NCBI GenBank assembly: GCA_038501785.1
Contig: JBAMJR010000082.1
Span: forward strand, 93,501 to 157,500
Origin: Myoxocephalus aenaeus
Taxonomy: Eukaryota; Chordata; Actinopteri; Perciformes; Cottidae
Length of the DNA: 64,000 nt
Direction: 5' to 3'
Both the position numbers and the translations under genes were made by a program. Below, one piece after another: positions 34,271 to 46,860 of the stretch. The notes beneath the pieces are model-generated. The model did not search any database, was not told the origin of the DNA, and worked only from the letters and a program-made list of their open reading frames with translations. Position 1 is the stretch's first letter. Each line of letters starts with the position of its first letter.

Positions 34271-37054
34271 CTGAGCTAGTGAAAATGACAGTAAAAATGA
34301 GGGAAAATATACATTTTAAGGCAAGATGACAGTTGCATAAACTGCATTTTGCGATATTAGTCACAGACAAAAAGACAGATGTGCACACTTTTACTCACGC
34401 ACACAACAAAATGCAGAGTTTCAGCAAGTTGAAATCCACACAATAAGAAGTCTGCACATCGACAGTGTATATGTGTTTGTACAGTCTTGACAGCACCCCT
34501 CCTGGCTGTGTGAGTTGTCCATTGCAATGTAACACAGCCCAGCAGTTTATGTGCTTTGAATACACAACTGCACCCACCAGATATGAAGACAGGGGAGGGA
34601 AAGCAAAACTAGTATGTCGTGAACATAATGGTGTGTCTCTCTGCTTTAAAGCTGAAACTATGAGACTTACACTAGACATGTCAAACCATTGTTCTCTTAT
34701 GCTATTGCTATCTAGCCCCAATTTGATGAGCATACATTTTAATATATAAACAAAATAATGTGTCATGTGACAGTTCACATTCTTCCCCCAGCAATGGAGC
34801 TTAAGAGTTTTGAATTAGCAGCACTCGATTCACTGCACACACACTCGCTAATCTGGGTGTTGTTGCGCCAATGATTCATATATTTGGTGTTTCCAAATAC
34901 GTTGACACATAAACTGTATTGCCAGCATGATCAATGGAGCTCGTAGTTTAATTGTCCTGATGCTACGCTCATAATCACAGTCACTGTTCTGACGATCACG
35001 TTATTCATCCTTTTGAACCGATCAACATACGAGAACACACAGAAAATGTTTGGTCCAAAACAAATAGCTCCTCTCTTCTTAACCCTCACATTTTCCATAT
35101 CCTTCATTGTCTTTTTTCCTCTGAACTTCCGTAGCAGCAACTCGCTGCTCGTGTTTCTTGGCCGCTCAATGAGTCAAATTTAACAACGTAAATGCTTCAT
35201 CCACACCTGCTTCAGAACATCCCTATCGCCGAATAAGTGACAATTTTGTTGGGATCAATTTTCTGTAACCAGTGTTGCATGAACGCATTGGCGGAGTCGG
35301 CATGCTAGCCAAGTAGCATGTTGTCCGCTAGCTTTCCTGCTGATTACGAATTATGTTAATTCTACACTATTTAAGTCCAACAGCTGGTCGTCTCTTCACC
35401 TTTCAAATTTTCTCAGAAACGCTTCGCTGATATTGAAGAGCTTCAAATCACAGTTTATGCTCTCAAATGTATGCGATACCGATTCTGGCACCCAACAACA
35501 CAGCAAGATGACATTTTTTTGGTGTGTAACTCCAGACCTCTACTCTTAAGGTGTTCTGTGTTTGCCTCCATTATTTCCTTTGTTTTACCTCCAGATAACA
35601 CTCAGATGTAGCCACAGTAAAGACTGCCAAGTTTATTTTCAAACCCTCTGCATCAAATTGTTTTGGTTTCTCTCGCTAATAGATTTAGTTTCCATATCTG
35701 TACATTTCTGCACACCATTGATTTATTGATTTGGGTTTAGTTCTACTTCGCGGTGCCGTGAAACGAGGCACATTTTTAGAATGAGCTATTTTGTGTGAAG
35801 GGTGAAGACGCCGGCAAACTAATCATCGGTGGTTCTTCACCCTCAAAACCCAATGATGTACCCTTGAGAAAGTCATTGAACCTCCGCCACGGACCGGTGA
35901 ACAGCAGAGGACTGACTGTACATACAGAACACATCAACGTGTGTCAGCGTGCAGCAGAACATTAGACAGCTCTTACAGGACATAATGAAGCCGGACATTA
36001 CGGAAAGGTAGGAAGGTATAGGTGTAGGTCAGTAGGGGACGAATGGTGAATGCAAAATAAAAGTCTCTGCCAGGATCTCACACCTCTGATTTGTTTGGTT
36101 GGCTGGTGCAATGTTACTTCTGCTGTCGGGAGAAAGCTGGCTAGGTGCTAATGGATGGTGGCCATTTCTGAGACGCAGAATAAAAGTAACACATCCGGAG
36201 TGGGTCAGCGAAGCCTTCCAGCCTGCAATCTTAACAGTCCCGGCGGAATTCAGAAGCCTGGACGCTTCCGTCTTTATGCTCGCAGCTAAAAATAGCACCG
36301 GTTCATCACCATCACGCGGTCCCCCCAGGTGTTTGTTTGTAGAAAGGGAGCACGTTTTTTTTAGAGGAATGGGCTCTGCATCCCGTGTCCGGCTCCAGCT
36401 TCATGCGTCCGACTCTCCGAGCCGCGGCTGAGCTTCAACTGGGACGAGGTCAAAATAAAGAGAAAGGCGGCCGGTCGGGGCCGAGAGGTGAGGAGCATCG
36501 CTGGAGGCCAAGAGCCCGGCTCAGGTGTGTGTGTGTGGAAAGCACTAATTCATTCTACAGACATATTTTCACTGCTAATGTGAGAAATGCGGTTTTCCTC
36601 TTCTTTTTCTTCTTCTTTAGTCCCCCTCTCTCTCTCTCTGCGGTGGGAGTGTGAGGCGAGGCCAGACGAGTCGCTATGTCAGAGGGAATGCAGCAGTGAG
36701 GGAGGCGAAGCTTTATTTCTCAGTGAAAGGTGTATTTTTCTCTTGTCAACAGGCATGGCTGCACAGCCTCTCCCTCTCCCAATCTCCATCTTCTCCCATA
36801 GATTTCTGCTCTTTTCTATCTCCCCCCCCCCCCACACCTACCCCGACCCTCTTTCCCTACTATCTGGAGCTGTGCAGAGGACAGATTGAGGGTATTATTT
36901 TTCTCTTCCACTGTGTTTTTCGGCCATGCAGTGATACTGAAGGTCCCATTCTGCTCCTGTGTCCAAGATAAATCAAAAACATTTTTCTTCAGCTGCAATC
37001 AATGCCCGAGCCCTTTTTCAACAGCTCTGCCTTTCTCCTCTCTCTTACTCATAG
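33983..37054. other. unique sequence
   Basis: AC run with interruptions at 34212-34268. (C)10 at about 36822-36831. 34400-34780 has 94-127-codon frames on opposite strands with no recognised domain. About 35090-35500 has the look of an old degraded repeat that I cannot name. 36095-36310 is complex and may be conserved non-coding. No gene recognised. Confidence 0.4.

Positions 37055-37144
<90 letters not shown>
37055..37144. repeat. (AC)n microsatellite, 90 bp
   Basis: Pure AC run. Confidence 0.98.
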
Positions 37145-37146
<2 letters not shown>

Positions 37147-37601
37147 CTCTTTTTCCTCCTGAAGCAATGGTTCTCTCTTGAACGCTGACATCAGATAGCC
37201 TCCCTCCAGCAGTCCACTCCTCTGGGAGGGATTTGCATCTCATTTGCATCTCATTACAGATTTAATAGAGCAAACTGTGCTCCATCCTGAGTGAAAATGA
37301 CGAGGAGTGAAGATAGCTGGAGAGTTGGTCTACCGGTGACTGTGTGTGTGCCTCCGAGCAGCTGCTGCTCGATACCCCCCGGTCTGGCACACAGCGACGT
37401 CCCTCTGCAATTACACATATTCTTGAAAAATGATAATGACGGTGATGTTCACGTTGAATGCAAAACCGGAACAGGGCTCTGTTCCAGAAGCAGGAATCAC
37501 ATTGACATTTGTAAGACCTGCAACAGTGCCTCTAAAAAAAAATACCAACCCAAAAAGGTAATGTCATTATTTGATCAATCTTATATCTGATTCCACGAGC
37601 A
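37145..37601. other. unique sequence
   Basis: No gene recognised; the 99-codon frame at 37291 lacks any known domain. Confidence 0.4.
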
Positions 37602-38070
37602 CAAGGTTCTCAAACTGTGGGGCGCGACACTCTAGTGGGGCGTGGAGGTATTACAGGTGGGGCGCGGGGTGAGAAGCAGATTCTTAAAAAAAAAAATATA
37701 TATATATATTTTTGTATTTTATAATCCTTTATTAATCCCATAGTGTGGCAATTATTCTCTGCATTTTACCCATCCCTAGTAATTAGTAATTATTTTGCCA
37801 AATATTAGTTATTTTTTCTACAGATATAACTTTATTTGCAATGTTCTAACAAAGTGATTGCGCATGTTATTAGTTTTTGTCTGATGGAGCAATTTGGTTT
37901 ACTTGAACGGGATTTCAATTTTCTTTATTCTATTATTTGAAAAAGCACGGATGGAGGAGTCACAAAAAGTTGGACCATTTTGGCACAATTTTTTTGGGGG
38001 CGGTGCAGGGGCTCGAACATTTTTCTTCCTCCAAAGTGGGGCGCGACAGAAAAAAGTTTGGGAACCACTG
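37602..38070. mobile_element. hAT-like element, third type
   Basis: Left end CAAGGTTCTCAAACTGTGGG with 'GGGGCGCGAC', and right end 'GGGGCGCGACAGAAAAAAG' then GTTTGGGAACCACTG, are imperfect inverted repeats of a CAGTGGTTCTCAAAC-type hAT family. I see no matching 8-bp flanks. AT-rich interior, no transposase frame. Confidence 0.7.
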
Positions 38071-38515
38071 GGTTACAAGCGGGTTTACGCTGGCTAGGAC
38101 TGACCCCAGGACAGATCTGTGAACGACTGCGTGGTCGTATAATAATTTAATCACACACTCACGTGGTATGAGTGGTAATGACACGGCAAAGAGAAAGTAA
38201 CACCCACAAAGCATTGCTAACAATTGTTATAATGTTGTAAAGAATGGAGGAAAAAGGCTCGAGGTTGATGGAGCGAGGAATACGTTCAGAGGGCTGTGGG
38301 CGCCATGAAGGTAGAACATGTTACACTGCTGCACAGGAAAGACTTAACTGAGAGTTTATTAAAAAATACATACAGTTTTTGAGTTCATTCAAATTACAAA
38401 GGGTTTAAATTTCCAATACGAAGTGTTGTTTTGGGACAGGAACCCAGTGAAGGGAACCTTAAGGAGAGGTTAATGTTGAGTCTTTTGAGTTCTGCTTAGC
38501 TTTTTTTTTTTATTC
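38071..38515. other. unique sequence
   Basis: No gene recognised. Confidence 0.4.
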
Positions 38516-38772
38516 TTTCTTTTAGGGCTAACTAATTAATAGATTAGATGTTGGAAACGCACTTAATTGGCAACTTTTAAAGATTGATTTGAGACATTTA
38601 GTAAGAAAAAAAGTCAAAAGTCTCAGATTTTTTTGGTTTCTTTGCTCCTTATCTTCGAGGGGAAACACTGACGTTATATTGACCAAGCAACTAATTGATT
38701 TCCTGAGACAATAATAGATTAGATTATTATAGAACCCATTAATTGATTAATCGTTGGTTGCAGCCATAATTC
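38516..38772 (+). repeat. 'GCTGCAAC/ATTAATCG' teleost repeat
   Basis: Begins AGGGCTAACTAATTAATAG and ends 'GATTAATCGTTGGTTGCAGCC', imperfect inverted ends typical of a very common fish dispersed repeat also present at 22643. No coding frame. Confidence 0.6.
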
Positions 38773-39290
38773 CTTTTAACCGTTCTACCGATCGGTCAAA
38801 ATTCACTCGATTGGCGGTTAAACGGTTAATTATTTACGTCCCGAAACAAAAGCCAGATGCAAGATGAGGTCCATCGATCTCCGGAGAGAACTTCTTTGTG
38901 CTTTGCTCAAAGGCATCTCAGCTGTTTGCTGACGCAGCAAATCAGAAGACGTGCGTTTTTAAATCGCGAAGTCACACTACTTGTTATTTTTATTTATTTT
39001 TTAAAGCAGTAGATGTTGTACATTTAGTTCCTCTCCTCTCATTTTTGCACCAGCACCTAAACGAGTGCACTTTCACATGCAGTTAATAGGGCAGAAAATA
39101 TGATTTGTTTATGTAAATTCCTATCAGTCAGTGTGTGACAATGCTGAGATAAACTCAGCCCTTTTTTTAATTAAACCTTATTGTGCCGTCTCTCCTCAGC
39201 AGAAAACTCCTGGAAGGAAGAAACGTTTTTCAATTAGGACTTCTACCCCTAACCCCCCCATCCGAGCTCCACTCTGCCACACGCTTTGTC

Positions 39291-39330
<40 letters not shown>

Positions 39331-39458
39331 TGTGAGAGTGTGTGTGTGTGTGTAGGGGAATTATTTGGTAACCTTTCTAATTTCACACTTGTTAAGTTTC
39401 CGTGTAAAAGGCAGCATTTTAGAGAGAAGCCCTCAGGATGGGTGAATGTCATTAGTGA

Positions 39459-39460
<2 letters not shown>
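38773..39460. other. unique sequence with GT runs
   Basis: GT runs at 39294-39329 and 39338-39353. No gene recognised. Confidence 0.45.

Positions 39461-39533
<73 letters not shown>
39461..39533. repeat. (GT)n microsatellite
   Basis: About 73 bp of GT, paired with an opposite-sense CA run about 85 bp away. Confidence 0.98.
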
Positions 39534-39615
39534 AGGGGGTTGATAGTACACAGATTAGTAATATGAAATCAGGGGCAGGTTGGAGTCTCTCAAGGGCCTT
39601 TTTATACACAAACCT

Positions 39616-39617
<2 letters not shown>

Positions 39618-39689
<72 letters not shown>
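39618..39689. repeat. (CA)n microsatellite
   Basis: About 72 bp of CA followed by CGCGCG. Confidence 0.98.
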
Positions 39690-39691
<2 letters not shown>

Positions 39692-41159
39692 GCGTCACCG
39701 TTGCTTACAGACTGCGACCAAATGAGGTGATCAGCCATTTTGCTGCCGTTCCCGAGAACGCAGGCCTCCCCTGGTGGGTTCTGTGGTGACGCTTCTTTGT
39801 GTTTGTTTCTCTCTCTCTTTCTCTTTATCTCTCTCTCTTTATCTCTCTCTCTCTCTAATTTATGTGTTGTTGGCGGAGCTGGTGCTGATGGGGCCCAGAG
39901 ATGGCATTTAGCTAAAGAGCAGAGAGGCTGTTAGCTTCTCCGTTCATCTAATCAATCTCACTAATGAAACCAGTGTCCTCTCCACAGCCTCCTCTCCTCC
40001 TCTCCTCCTCTCCTCTCCTCCTGCCCTCTTCCCTCTCATCATTTGCTCTCCTACTGTTCTCGTGGCACACTTTTACCCTTCCTTCTCTCCTCTCTCCTCC
40101 TTCCTTCTCCCCTTCCATCCTCCCTTCCTCCGTGCGGCTGTCCTAGATTCACCGGTGGCTGATTCGTTCCCAGTGAAGCTGCTTTTTCTGGTGTTTGCTT
40201 CCTCCATTTCAGCAAAAAGCTTCTTCTTCTCCCCTCCCCCAGCCGAATAGACGGTGGATTGACCCACTTAGGGTGAGAATGGGTATTGTACTGCGGGTGC
40301 AAATGTGCCAAGGTGTGTACATCTGTGTGTGTGCGCTACATATACATGCAATGTGGAGCTTTAGGTGTTGATTCTGCGTAGGAGAGCTGCTGCTTTAAAA
40401 GACTAATCTGGTTTAATGGTTAATATGTATTTAATTGCACATGGAGGCAGGGTTGTGGACACAATGTCAATTTCAGACACATTAGTTTCCACTTTGTAAA
40501 GATGCGTGCAATTTAATAGAGACTGAGGGTTTGTTGTATTTGACTATAATGAGGTAAAAACAGCCAGAGGTCATGCGGTTAAAGAGGGGTCACCGTACCT
40601 GCGCTGAAGCAATTAGTGCAATCGTTTGTCAATCAGCACGAAATTAATGGGACGTCATTTTGATAATGGATTAGATGTTTGAATTATTTTTTGAGGCCAT
40701 ATATTTGCTGGTATTTCCTGCTTTTTATGATGATATAAACCAAATGCACCTGGCTTTAGAAATTTAAAAAAACTACATTTTGAAGATGACGCCTGAGGCT
40801 CTTTTCATCATATGTGTATGTTGGGCATTGATTAATGTATTCATATGAAGGCAGATTACTTATTAATGAAATGCATTGTTGATGGCGGACCTCCAGTCGG
40901 CACATTATCTGACTGACGTCTCAGCAGACGAGACTCTGAGACACAATCTGGAAATAATAGTTTCCACAGATTAATAGATTGAAATGGACAAAAAAAAAAA
41001 AAACACGTTACAACGCTAATTTAAGTATTTTCTATATCAGGAGTGCATGTGACTTCCACCAAATCGCCTCGGTTAAAGATAAAAGAAGAGAAACCCGGTC
41101 GAACTCATCGTCCATTTTTAAAAGTTCGGTGCCGTCTTTGACCCACGGCCCGTCTCATT
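39690..41159. other. CT-rich tract then unique sequence
   Basis: CT-rich at 39807-39858 and strongly CTCC-rich at 39985-40135. About 40400-40720 is repeat-free, AT-balanced and complex, with several AATTA/TAATGG words; it is one of the better conserved-element candidates. No gene recognised. Confidence 0.4.
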
Positions 41160-41815
41160 TTGTTTGTTTGTGTGTTTTATTCAGTCAATCATTACAATAC
41201 AATATTCTATATAATATACAAAACAGAAAAGACTGAAAAGGTATAGGTAGAAGCAAAAAATGCTTATATATTCCTATCCTAAATTATTATTAAAAATTTA
41301 AATCAGATAATTAATTCGAAATAAAGAAAAAATTAAATAAATACACACACATCGTCCATATACATACATTTCATTCACAAATTGTTTTATAAATAATCCT
41401 TTTGAAAACCAAAAATGAGTTGACAGTTCTTACATCCATGTTAGCGTTGTTCCATAACTGAACTCCTACAATAGAAATACATCTTCTTCTTTTAATCCCT
41501 TTTTTTTAGCTTTTTATACAATAAACTTACAAACATCTCTCAAATATCATGTATTGAAAACAACCGTTGTACACAGTCTGGCAGTGACTTTGCTTTAGCT
41601 CTGTACATTGTCTGCATTATTTTATAATAAACCAAATCAATACATTTCATAACATGTGATCTGTAAAACAAAGGATTTGTGTGCTCATAGTAGCCAGCAT
41701 TATTCAAGATGCGTCTCGCTCCTTTTTGTAACAAAACTGTTGAATTTATAGATGTTTTAAAAGTTGACCCCCACACCTCCACACAATAAGATAAATATGG
41801 ATTTCCACTGGTATT
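41160..41815 (-). mobile_element. 5'-truncated LINE (CR1/L2/Rex-like), 3' end
   Basis: Minus-strand LINE remnant: the C-terminal part of the reverse-transcriptase ORF (41371-41815), then an A/T-rich 3' part containing 'AACTGAAAAGG'-like sequence ending near 41160. 5' truncation is usual for such elements. No trace of the catalytic reverse-transcriptase or endonuclease domains remains. Confidence 0.82.
41371..41815 (-). pseudogene. LINE ORF2 C-terminal relic with one frameshift
   Basis: Translation on the minus strand from about 41815 gives NPYLSYCVEVWG followed by LLQKGARRILNNAG and HTNPLFYRS, the typical post-thumb region of fish CR1/L2-type LINE proteins, up to a stop at about 41540. In another frame, about 41500-41371, it continues as GIKRRRCISIVGVQLWNN and then VFKRIIYKTICE before a stop. 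Joining the two requires a frameshift, so the copy is dead. It has no host function that I can see. Confidence 0.82.
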
Positions 41816-42150
41816 GTATTGTAATGCAGAAGTACTGTTGTAGTGTAATGTTGCTCAATGATTCAGCATCGGGGTTAAAGTGAAGCTATGTCTGCGGTCC
41901 ACCAGTAATGGCTGCTTTCCTTAGCTATGGAGTAATGGAGCAATAATACGCCTTGATGGTATCTGGTTACATCTTCTTCTCCTCCTTTCCCTTAATGGCC
42001 ACTTTTATTAAATCTAAAAATGTATTCAAAACACGTCCAAGAGAGTGTCCAGAGATGTGAAGTAAAATAAAGCTTTTAATAGTTTGTTTATTGGATTAAA
42101 AATATATATATTCATGTTTCCTATTGTCCTTCGTACCACCAGGACACGAC
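41816..42150. other. unique sequence
   Basis: No gene recognised. Confidence 0.4.
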
Positions 42151-42545
42151 TTCACCATGAACTCATGTTTACAATGTTTACTGAGGGAATACATGAAGAG
42201 AGAAGTAGAGTCATTTATATAGACTTCTATACAACCAGAGGGGTCGCCCCCTGGTGGTCAGGAGAGAGAATGCAGGTTTAACACATGAAGCATAGACTTC
42301 TATACAACCAGAGGAGTCGCCCCCTGGTGGTCAGGAGAGAGAATGCAGCTTTAACACATGAAGCATAGACTTCTATACAACCAGAGGAGTCACCCCCTGG
42401 TGGTCAGGAGAGAGAATGCAGGTTTAACACATAAGCATAGACTTCTATACAACCAGAGGAGTCACCCCCTGGTGGTCAGGAGAGAGAATGCAGGTTTATG
42501 ACGCTCAGCATTGGCTTCACTTTTCAGAACCGGAAGTTTGTTGCA
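42151..42545 (+). repeat. dispersed teleost-type repeat, copy 3 (four core units)
   Basis: The left arm starts part-way (AACTCATGTTTACAATG), so it is 5'-truncated relative to copy 1. Core units start at 42223, 42296, 42369 and 42441. The right end 'TTTTCAGAACCGGAAGTTTG' is present. Confidence 0.88.
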
Positions 42546-42785
42546 TGAACATAACGTCAACGCTGTAACTTCTTCACATTCTGTTAATAATTCTGTTAAT
42601 CTTTTGGACGATTTAAACTAAAACTCTGGACAGATCTTACACATTGATTTTGTTTTTTTTACCGTGACTCTTTCTTGACAGAGAGCGAGAAAAAGAAAGA
42701 GAGAGAGAGAGATATTGCCCTCGGGGCCCCTCTGTTTCTCTCTCTGCACCACTTCATTCTGAAATCTGTATTTGTGTCTGTGTGC
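42546..42785. other. unique sequence
   Basis: Short GA run at 42698-42712. No gene recognised. Confidence 0.4.
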
Positions 42786-42789
42786 GACT

Positions 42790-42833
<44 letters not shown>

Positions 42834-42971
42834 TACCATGTGTAGCCTTGGGGTGTTGACGTGTGCAGGACAGAGACCCTACAGAGAGTCTTTTGTGGAG
42901 AAGTCTCCCTGCAGCAAGGTCGCTCCTCTCCTCCCTTCATCAGTACATCTCTGTCCATATCTGTGTAACAC

Positions 42972-43057
<86 letters not shown>

Positions 43058-43184
43058 CTGTCTCTCTCTCTCTCTCCAACAGACAAAAAGCACATACATG
43101 AATTGTTATTTTTTTCGCATGCAGGTCTCTGGTGAAGCCAGTGGCTATAACTTCAGAATATAAAGTGGACTGTACATCTGTCAT

Positions 43185-43238
<54 letters not shown>

Positions 43239-43330
43239 CACAATAAAAGGGACAAGTTTTGTCCTCTGACAAAAGTCAGCGTATCTTTATATTATAATCA
43301 GCTTCTGTCACTCAGCAGACCCACTCAAAG

Positions 43331-43422
<92 letters not shown>

Positions 43423-43560
43423 TGTATACGTTGTCCCTGTGTCACACACTGTATAGAGGAGCACATGAGCACACAGAACATCATTCATTTCCACTACCAC
43501 ATGCACTGAGGGACATTTTGTCCTTGTGATGCTTTGATGTACACCCGAGCGCGGCACTTT

Positions 43561-43636
<76 letters not shown>

Positions 43637-43726
43637 CTGCAGGACAGCGATATCGTAATTCCCCTGCTCTCCCACTGTGAACAGAGGAGCCGCATTGCCA
43701 CGATTTTACCTTTTTTTGAGTCTTTA

Positions 43727-43784
<58 letters not shown>

Positions 43785-44149
43785 GGATGCACATCAATCA
43801 TAGCTCCAGCCTGACCTGTCATTGTCCTTTGTTGTCGCTGATACAAACATCCTCCTCCCCGGTCCACCAGGTAAGGACCCCAATCAGGATTTACATTCAC
43901 CGCGCCGCTCGGCCCCCCTGGGAAGGGGAATAACACGACGGCACTGTTTCAGAAAAGAAGCGTAGAGGACACGAGACCTGCCCCCCCCCCCCCCCCAAAA
44001 AAAAATGGAGACATAGATATACGGGTTCTTTTGTGGAGGAGTTAAGTTGATTTGTGAATGTGATGGAAGATGAAAAGAATAGACGGTGAAGACGTAGACG
44101 GCATGAATGTGAAATTGGGACAATCAAGTCGGAAGTAGGGACAGGTTAG

Positions 44150-44180
<31 letters not shown>

Positions 44181-44399
44181 ATATGAGCCTGCATAAACAT
44201 GCACAGTGCTGAATGCTGATCAGGGACAATAAAACCTCCATTAAAGATTTATTCTGGAGAGACAGGATGAGGGAGGGCCCGATTATAAAGAGAGGAAGAC
44301 AGGAGGTGGAGGGAGGTAGAAAGGTAATGGAGGGGGGAGCACTCAGGTTTGTGTCACAGAGTGGATTAAAGCCAAAGACGCCTCTCTCCACCATCGCTG

Positions 44400-44425
<26 letters not shown>
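42786..44425. repeat. microsatellite cluster, ten arrays in 1.6 kb
   Basis: Arrays in order: GT 42792-42828, CT 42973-43012, CT 43013-43053 with a broken CT continuation to 43076, GT 43184-43234, CA 43333-43420, GT 43564-43634, AC 43730-43781, poly-C 43980-43996, GT 44152-44180, CA 44401-44426. The sense of the CA/GT runs alternates. The many frames here are Thr-His, Val-Cys, Ser-Leu or Arg-Glu repeats encoded by these arrays. Confidence 0.97.
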
Positions 44426-44430
<5 letters not shown>

Positions 44431-44958
44431 TGAGTGCTTCAGACTCTGTGCATTTTAATAGCCCTGTCACCTGCAGCTATAATACCAGACAATGGCTCTT
44501 TGCGCAGACACTCGTCTTCAGAAGTGTCTTCCGTGCTTCCTGACAGGTGCGAGCGGGAGCTAACTGGCTAGCTCGCCACAATTATAGATCCCATCTGTGT
44601 AGTCAAAGAGCGACGGCGAGCCTTAGCACAACACGCCTCCGGGCCTACTCTGTCAAAATGTCACCTGGACCTGGCTGTGCTCCGGGCGAGACACCCATGG
44701 GGAAAATGTAATCTAATGCCCCCCCCCCCACCCCCCACCACACACACCCCTCCTCCAATGAAGTGTGCTGTCAGCTTTATCTCAGAGCTCTAACCTCCTC
44801 CTCCTCCTCCTCCTCCTCCTCCTCCTCCTCTACAAACCCTGCGTTTTTATCCTGTCTGAGATGATTGAGATTCCGAGTTGATGCTGATGACATTTGAGCT
44901 GGTACTTTACGGTCCTCCTCACTAGTCACTGACTTACAGGGTGAAATGTTAAATGTAT

Positions 44959-44999
<41 letters not shown>

Positions 45000-45730
45000 A
45001 GTAGTTGATGAGAATAAGTTGGAGGATTTAAAAATTGATAGAGAGGAGGGGAAAAAGGAGACAAAGAAGAATGTTGGGGGAGGTTGGAGAGCTGGAGGGA
45101 AATTGTAATCAATGGAGGAGATATGGGAGGAGTCAAGAATGGATAAAGATGGAAAGTGATGAGGGGACAAAAAGCATTAGAGACGGGGGGAGGAGGAGGA
45201 AATGGGAGATATGAGAAGGGGGGAAAACAGGGTTCCCAAAGGGCAGCGGGGCCAGAAGAGGGCGAGAGTCTCAGGAGTCGGACATTTACTCTAAAAGCAA
45301 CAGAATCAATAGAGAGATCCCCGTGTAGCTACCAGGATTAGTGAGTCCCTGTATGTGTGTGTGGGAATGTGATTATCTGTGTGTTTAAGAACGCTGTGAC
45401 AAGGATAATTATGTTTGATTACTAAAGACCCCAGTGAGGGTTTTGCATTATCGCTCCTAAACCCTCTTCGTCTTATTCCGGTTCTACTAGGAGGGAAGTG
45501 CTGCTATCGTAAATAGAAAGTTAGAAGAGTGTGTGTCTGTGATTAACGGCAAAGCTTCGCCCACTCTGTAGGAGTGGAGCCCCGTTAAGACTAGTTCAGT
45601 CAATAATTAATAATAATTAACTTAATTTACAGTCGGCTTTTTTCTCTGTGTTTACAGATTGCTTTGTCAGACGTGGTGGAAGCAAACTACTCGGCTAACG
45701 TAGAGCTTTAAAACAGAAAACTGGCCAAAT

Positions 45731-45733
<3 letters not shown>
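44426..45733. other. unique sequence with CTC and GA runs
   Basis: (CTC)n 44797-44830, (GA)n 44961-44997, C-rich 44720-44752. 44450-44720 is complex sequence that may be conserved. No gene recognised. Confidence 0.4.

Positions 45734-45781
<48 letters not shown>
45734..45781. repeat. (AT)n microsatellite
   Basis: About 48 bp of AT, directly left of a retro-element-like segment. Confidence 0.97.
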
Positions 45782-45783
<2 letters not shown>

Positions 45784-45995
45784 TTATTTAAAAGGGACCA
45801 TGTGCAGTTAAAACATAAATGTCACCATTTGATGCACTGTACCAGATTTTAGCTACAGCTAATTCGCATCTGTAGTCCCTTGACAGACCATAACAAACAT
45901 AAAACAAGAGCAAACATTACAGGATAAAAGACACAATACAACTTTATATGTGGGGCGAAGGGCACACAATACAAGCTACAGTACAACACATTAAA
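45782..45995 (-). mobile_element. LINE-like 3'-UTR fragment
   Basis: 'CTTTATTTAAAAGGGACCAT' followed by 'ATCTGTAGTCCCTTGACAG' resembles the 3' end of a fish non-LTR element read on the minus strand, with the flanking AT repeat as its tail. No coding part. Family assignment from memory. Confidence 0.45.
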
Positions 45996-46090
45996 AATAA
46001 GTAATAAAAGCCGTTAAAAGTAAGTAATATAAACCATTAAAAGTAAGTAATATAAACCATTAAAAGTAAGTAATACAAACCATGAAATGA
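45996..46090. repeat. 23-bp tandem repeat
   Basis: About four units of AGTAAGTAATATAAACCATT plus AAA; the first is degenerate. Confidence 0.88.
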
Positions 46091-46599
46091 ATGAATATAA
46101 ATTAAACTAACTAGCAATAAGATGCGACAACAACGCGTTACTGCTCGGTTTACGACTACAATGTTTGAGCTGATTTAGAAGACGGGTCGGGTTGACCGAG
46201 TTTCCAAATCCGCCGCTGACCTTTAAGACGCCGGAGAGTGGAAAAGGCTTAAGAGGTTCTCCAACAATCGTAAAATCAAATCTGAACTTAACGTGGAGCA
46301 AGTGGAGGTGTGTGAGGTGTGTGAGGTGTGTGAGGTGTGTGTGGTGTGTGTGTGGTGTGTGAGGAGGTCTGTGGTCCAATGAGGAGCAGCAGCTGCAGGC
46401 TGGACCCTTCAGAGGTGAGATGGAGACCTTTGCCAGTCAGGCAAATTATTTCTGCCGGCTGCAGATTTGTTTTTTTTTTAGTCCAGAGTTGTAGGAAACC
46501 ACTTTTTTTCAGTCGGATAAAACTAGCGAATTGTTGTAAACAAGTATAATAAATAGTAATACCTAGTTGTGTAAAGGGCCGTTTGGATCCCTACAGCAT
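46091..46599. other. unique sequence with a 9-bp tandem
   Basis: (GGTGTGTGA)n-like tract at 46305-46362. No gene recognised. Confidence 0.5.
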
Positions 46600-46860
46600 A
46601 ATTACACTGTTTAACAGTGTGAACTATTTTAAGACTGGCCTAAAAACCATTTTATTCAGGAAAGCATTTTTTACCTTTGTGTTAGTTCATTATCAGCTAT
46701 TAATTTGTCTTTTTTTAAAAAAAGGGGTTGCTTTAACCATGTTTTAACTGTTTTTATTTTTGTTTTACTAAAAATCATTATTATATTAAAAATGAAATTT
46801 ATTATTATAATTATTATTAGTGTGAAATAAAGTTGTACTGACGATCGTTATCGGCCGATA
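46600..46860 (+). mobile_element. possible LINE 3'-end fragment
   Basis: The frame from about 46633 reads KTGLKTILFRKAFF, reminiscent of the extreme C-terminal 'LKTHLFRKAF' pattern of fish retro-elements, followed by a T-rich 3' part with ATT repeats and an AATAAA at about 46826-46832. Short, hence uncertain. Confidence 0.4.

Noticed and set aside
34395..34778. 127-codon minus-strand frame
   Set aside because: Overlaps a 94-codon frame on the other strand and resembles no protein that I know.
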